The translations under genes were made by a program, and so were the position numbers. From the NCBI RefSeq assembly GCF_017873235.1, contig NZ_JAGGJZ010000003.1:1-64000 (forward strand): a stretch of 64,000 nucleotides of DNA, given 5' to 3'. Below are positions 63,908 through 64,000 of the stretch, one piece after another (position 1 is the stretch's first letter; each line of letters begins with the position of its first letter). The stretch comes from Clostridium moniliforme. Lineage in GTDB: Bacteria > Bacillota > Clostridia > Clostridiales > Clostridiaceae. The notes below the pieces were generated by a model. That model worked only from the letters and a program-made list of their open reading frames with translations. It ran no database searches and had not been told where the DNA came from.

Positions 63908-64000
63908 ATTTAACACCTCTTGTAATAATAACTTCTAAAAAATAATAAATATTATTCGACATGATTTATGATAACAAAAAAGCAATTGATTGTAAATGAT

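Noticed and set aside
1..64000. CRISPR arrays, tRNA or rRNA genes, insertion sequences, prophage or toxin-antitoxin modules
   Set aside because: I found no regularly spaced repeats, no cloverleaf or rRNA-like stretches outside the T-box and riboswitch leaders, no transposase or integrase, and no paired small toxin/antitoxin genes.

Overview
The window is AT-rich DNA (roughly 70% A+T by eye) with strong AGGAGG-type ribosome binding sites, short spacers, many intrinsic terminators and several TTG/GTG starts. Together with the gene content (arginine deiminase tail, anaerobic cobalamin pathway, T-box and riboswitch leaders, 2-hydroxyacyl-CoA dehydratase activator, flavodiiron protein) this points to a strictly fermentative Clostridium sensu stricto, most like the C. 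perfringens group. I cannot fix the species from sequence alone. I see no rRNA, tRNA, insertion sequence, prophage, CRISPR array or recognisable defence system, so the segment reads as stable chromosome.

Layout. 1-833: end of the arginine deiminase operon (arcC tail, then an ArgR paralogue with an altered arginine pocket). 1058-3645: a Mn2+ (yybP-ykoY) riboswitch with mntP, then an rRNA pseudouridine synthase and a predicted RNA methylase. 3843-7161: an antiporter/decarboxylase pair which I read as tyrosine/tyramine (TyrP/TDC) rather than glutamate/GABA. 7253-21327: a cobalamin riboswitch and a 15-gene operon for anaerobic corrin synthesis, cbiK-A-C-D-E-T-L-F-G-H-J-B-cobD-X-cbiP, where X is a phosphoglycerate-mutase-like metalloenzyme. 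It covers sirohydrochlorin to adenosylcobinamide phosphate but carries no cobalt adenosyltransferase and no cobU, cobS, cobT or cobC.

21403-28735: a cupin, a cell-wall-anchored hyaluronate lyase of family PL8, three small unrecognised genes around a CarD-like regulator, and a guanine-type purine riboswitch with a purine permease. 29031-41320: a complete hyaluronan/chondroitin catabolic locus: kduI, unsaturated glucuronyl hydrolase, mannose-type PTS (IIB, IIC, IID, IIA), a YajC-like protein, kduD, kdgA, kdgK, a cytoplasmic heparinase II/III-type lyase, two paralogous LacI regulators and a flavodoxin. The extracellular lyase would make unsaturated disaccharides, the PTS would import them, Ugl would split them, and KduI, KduD, KdgK and KdgA would convert the uronate to pyruvate and glyceraldehyde-3-phosphate. 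A shared 12-bp palindromic motif (ideal form TAAACCGGTTTA) lies in front of the distant lyase gene, twice in front of kduI, inside kduI and the IID gene, and over the ribosome binding site of the first lacI gene. It is a good candidate for the LacI operator that ties the locus together.

41559-50786: an APC amino acid antiporter behind an attenuator-type leader, a two-gene ThrE-like exporter divergent from glyA across a long inverted repeat, a metallophosphatase, an M19 dipeptidase, a short-chain dehydrogenase, and a two-component system. 50932-63907: an M16 peptidase, recX, a membrane transglutaminase-like protein, a TPR protein, a giant acyl-CoA dehydratase activator, a T-box leader with valS, a small alarmone synthetase and a flavodiiron protein.

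The leads most worth following are the LacI operator set with intragenic sites, the phosphatase-like gene inside the cobalamin operon, the unassigned attenuator leader at about 41594-41690, the ArgR with a changed effector pocket, and several unexplained perfect palindromes. No wholly new multi-gene system could be demonstrated from the sequence.
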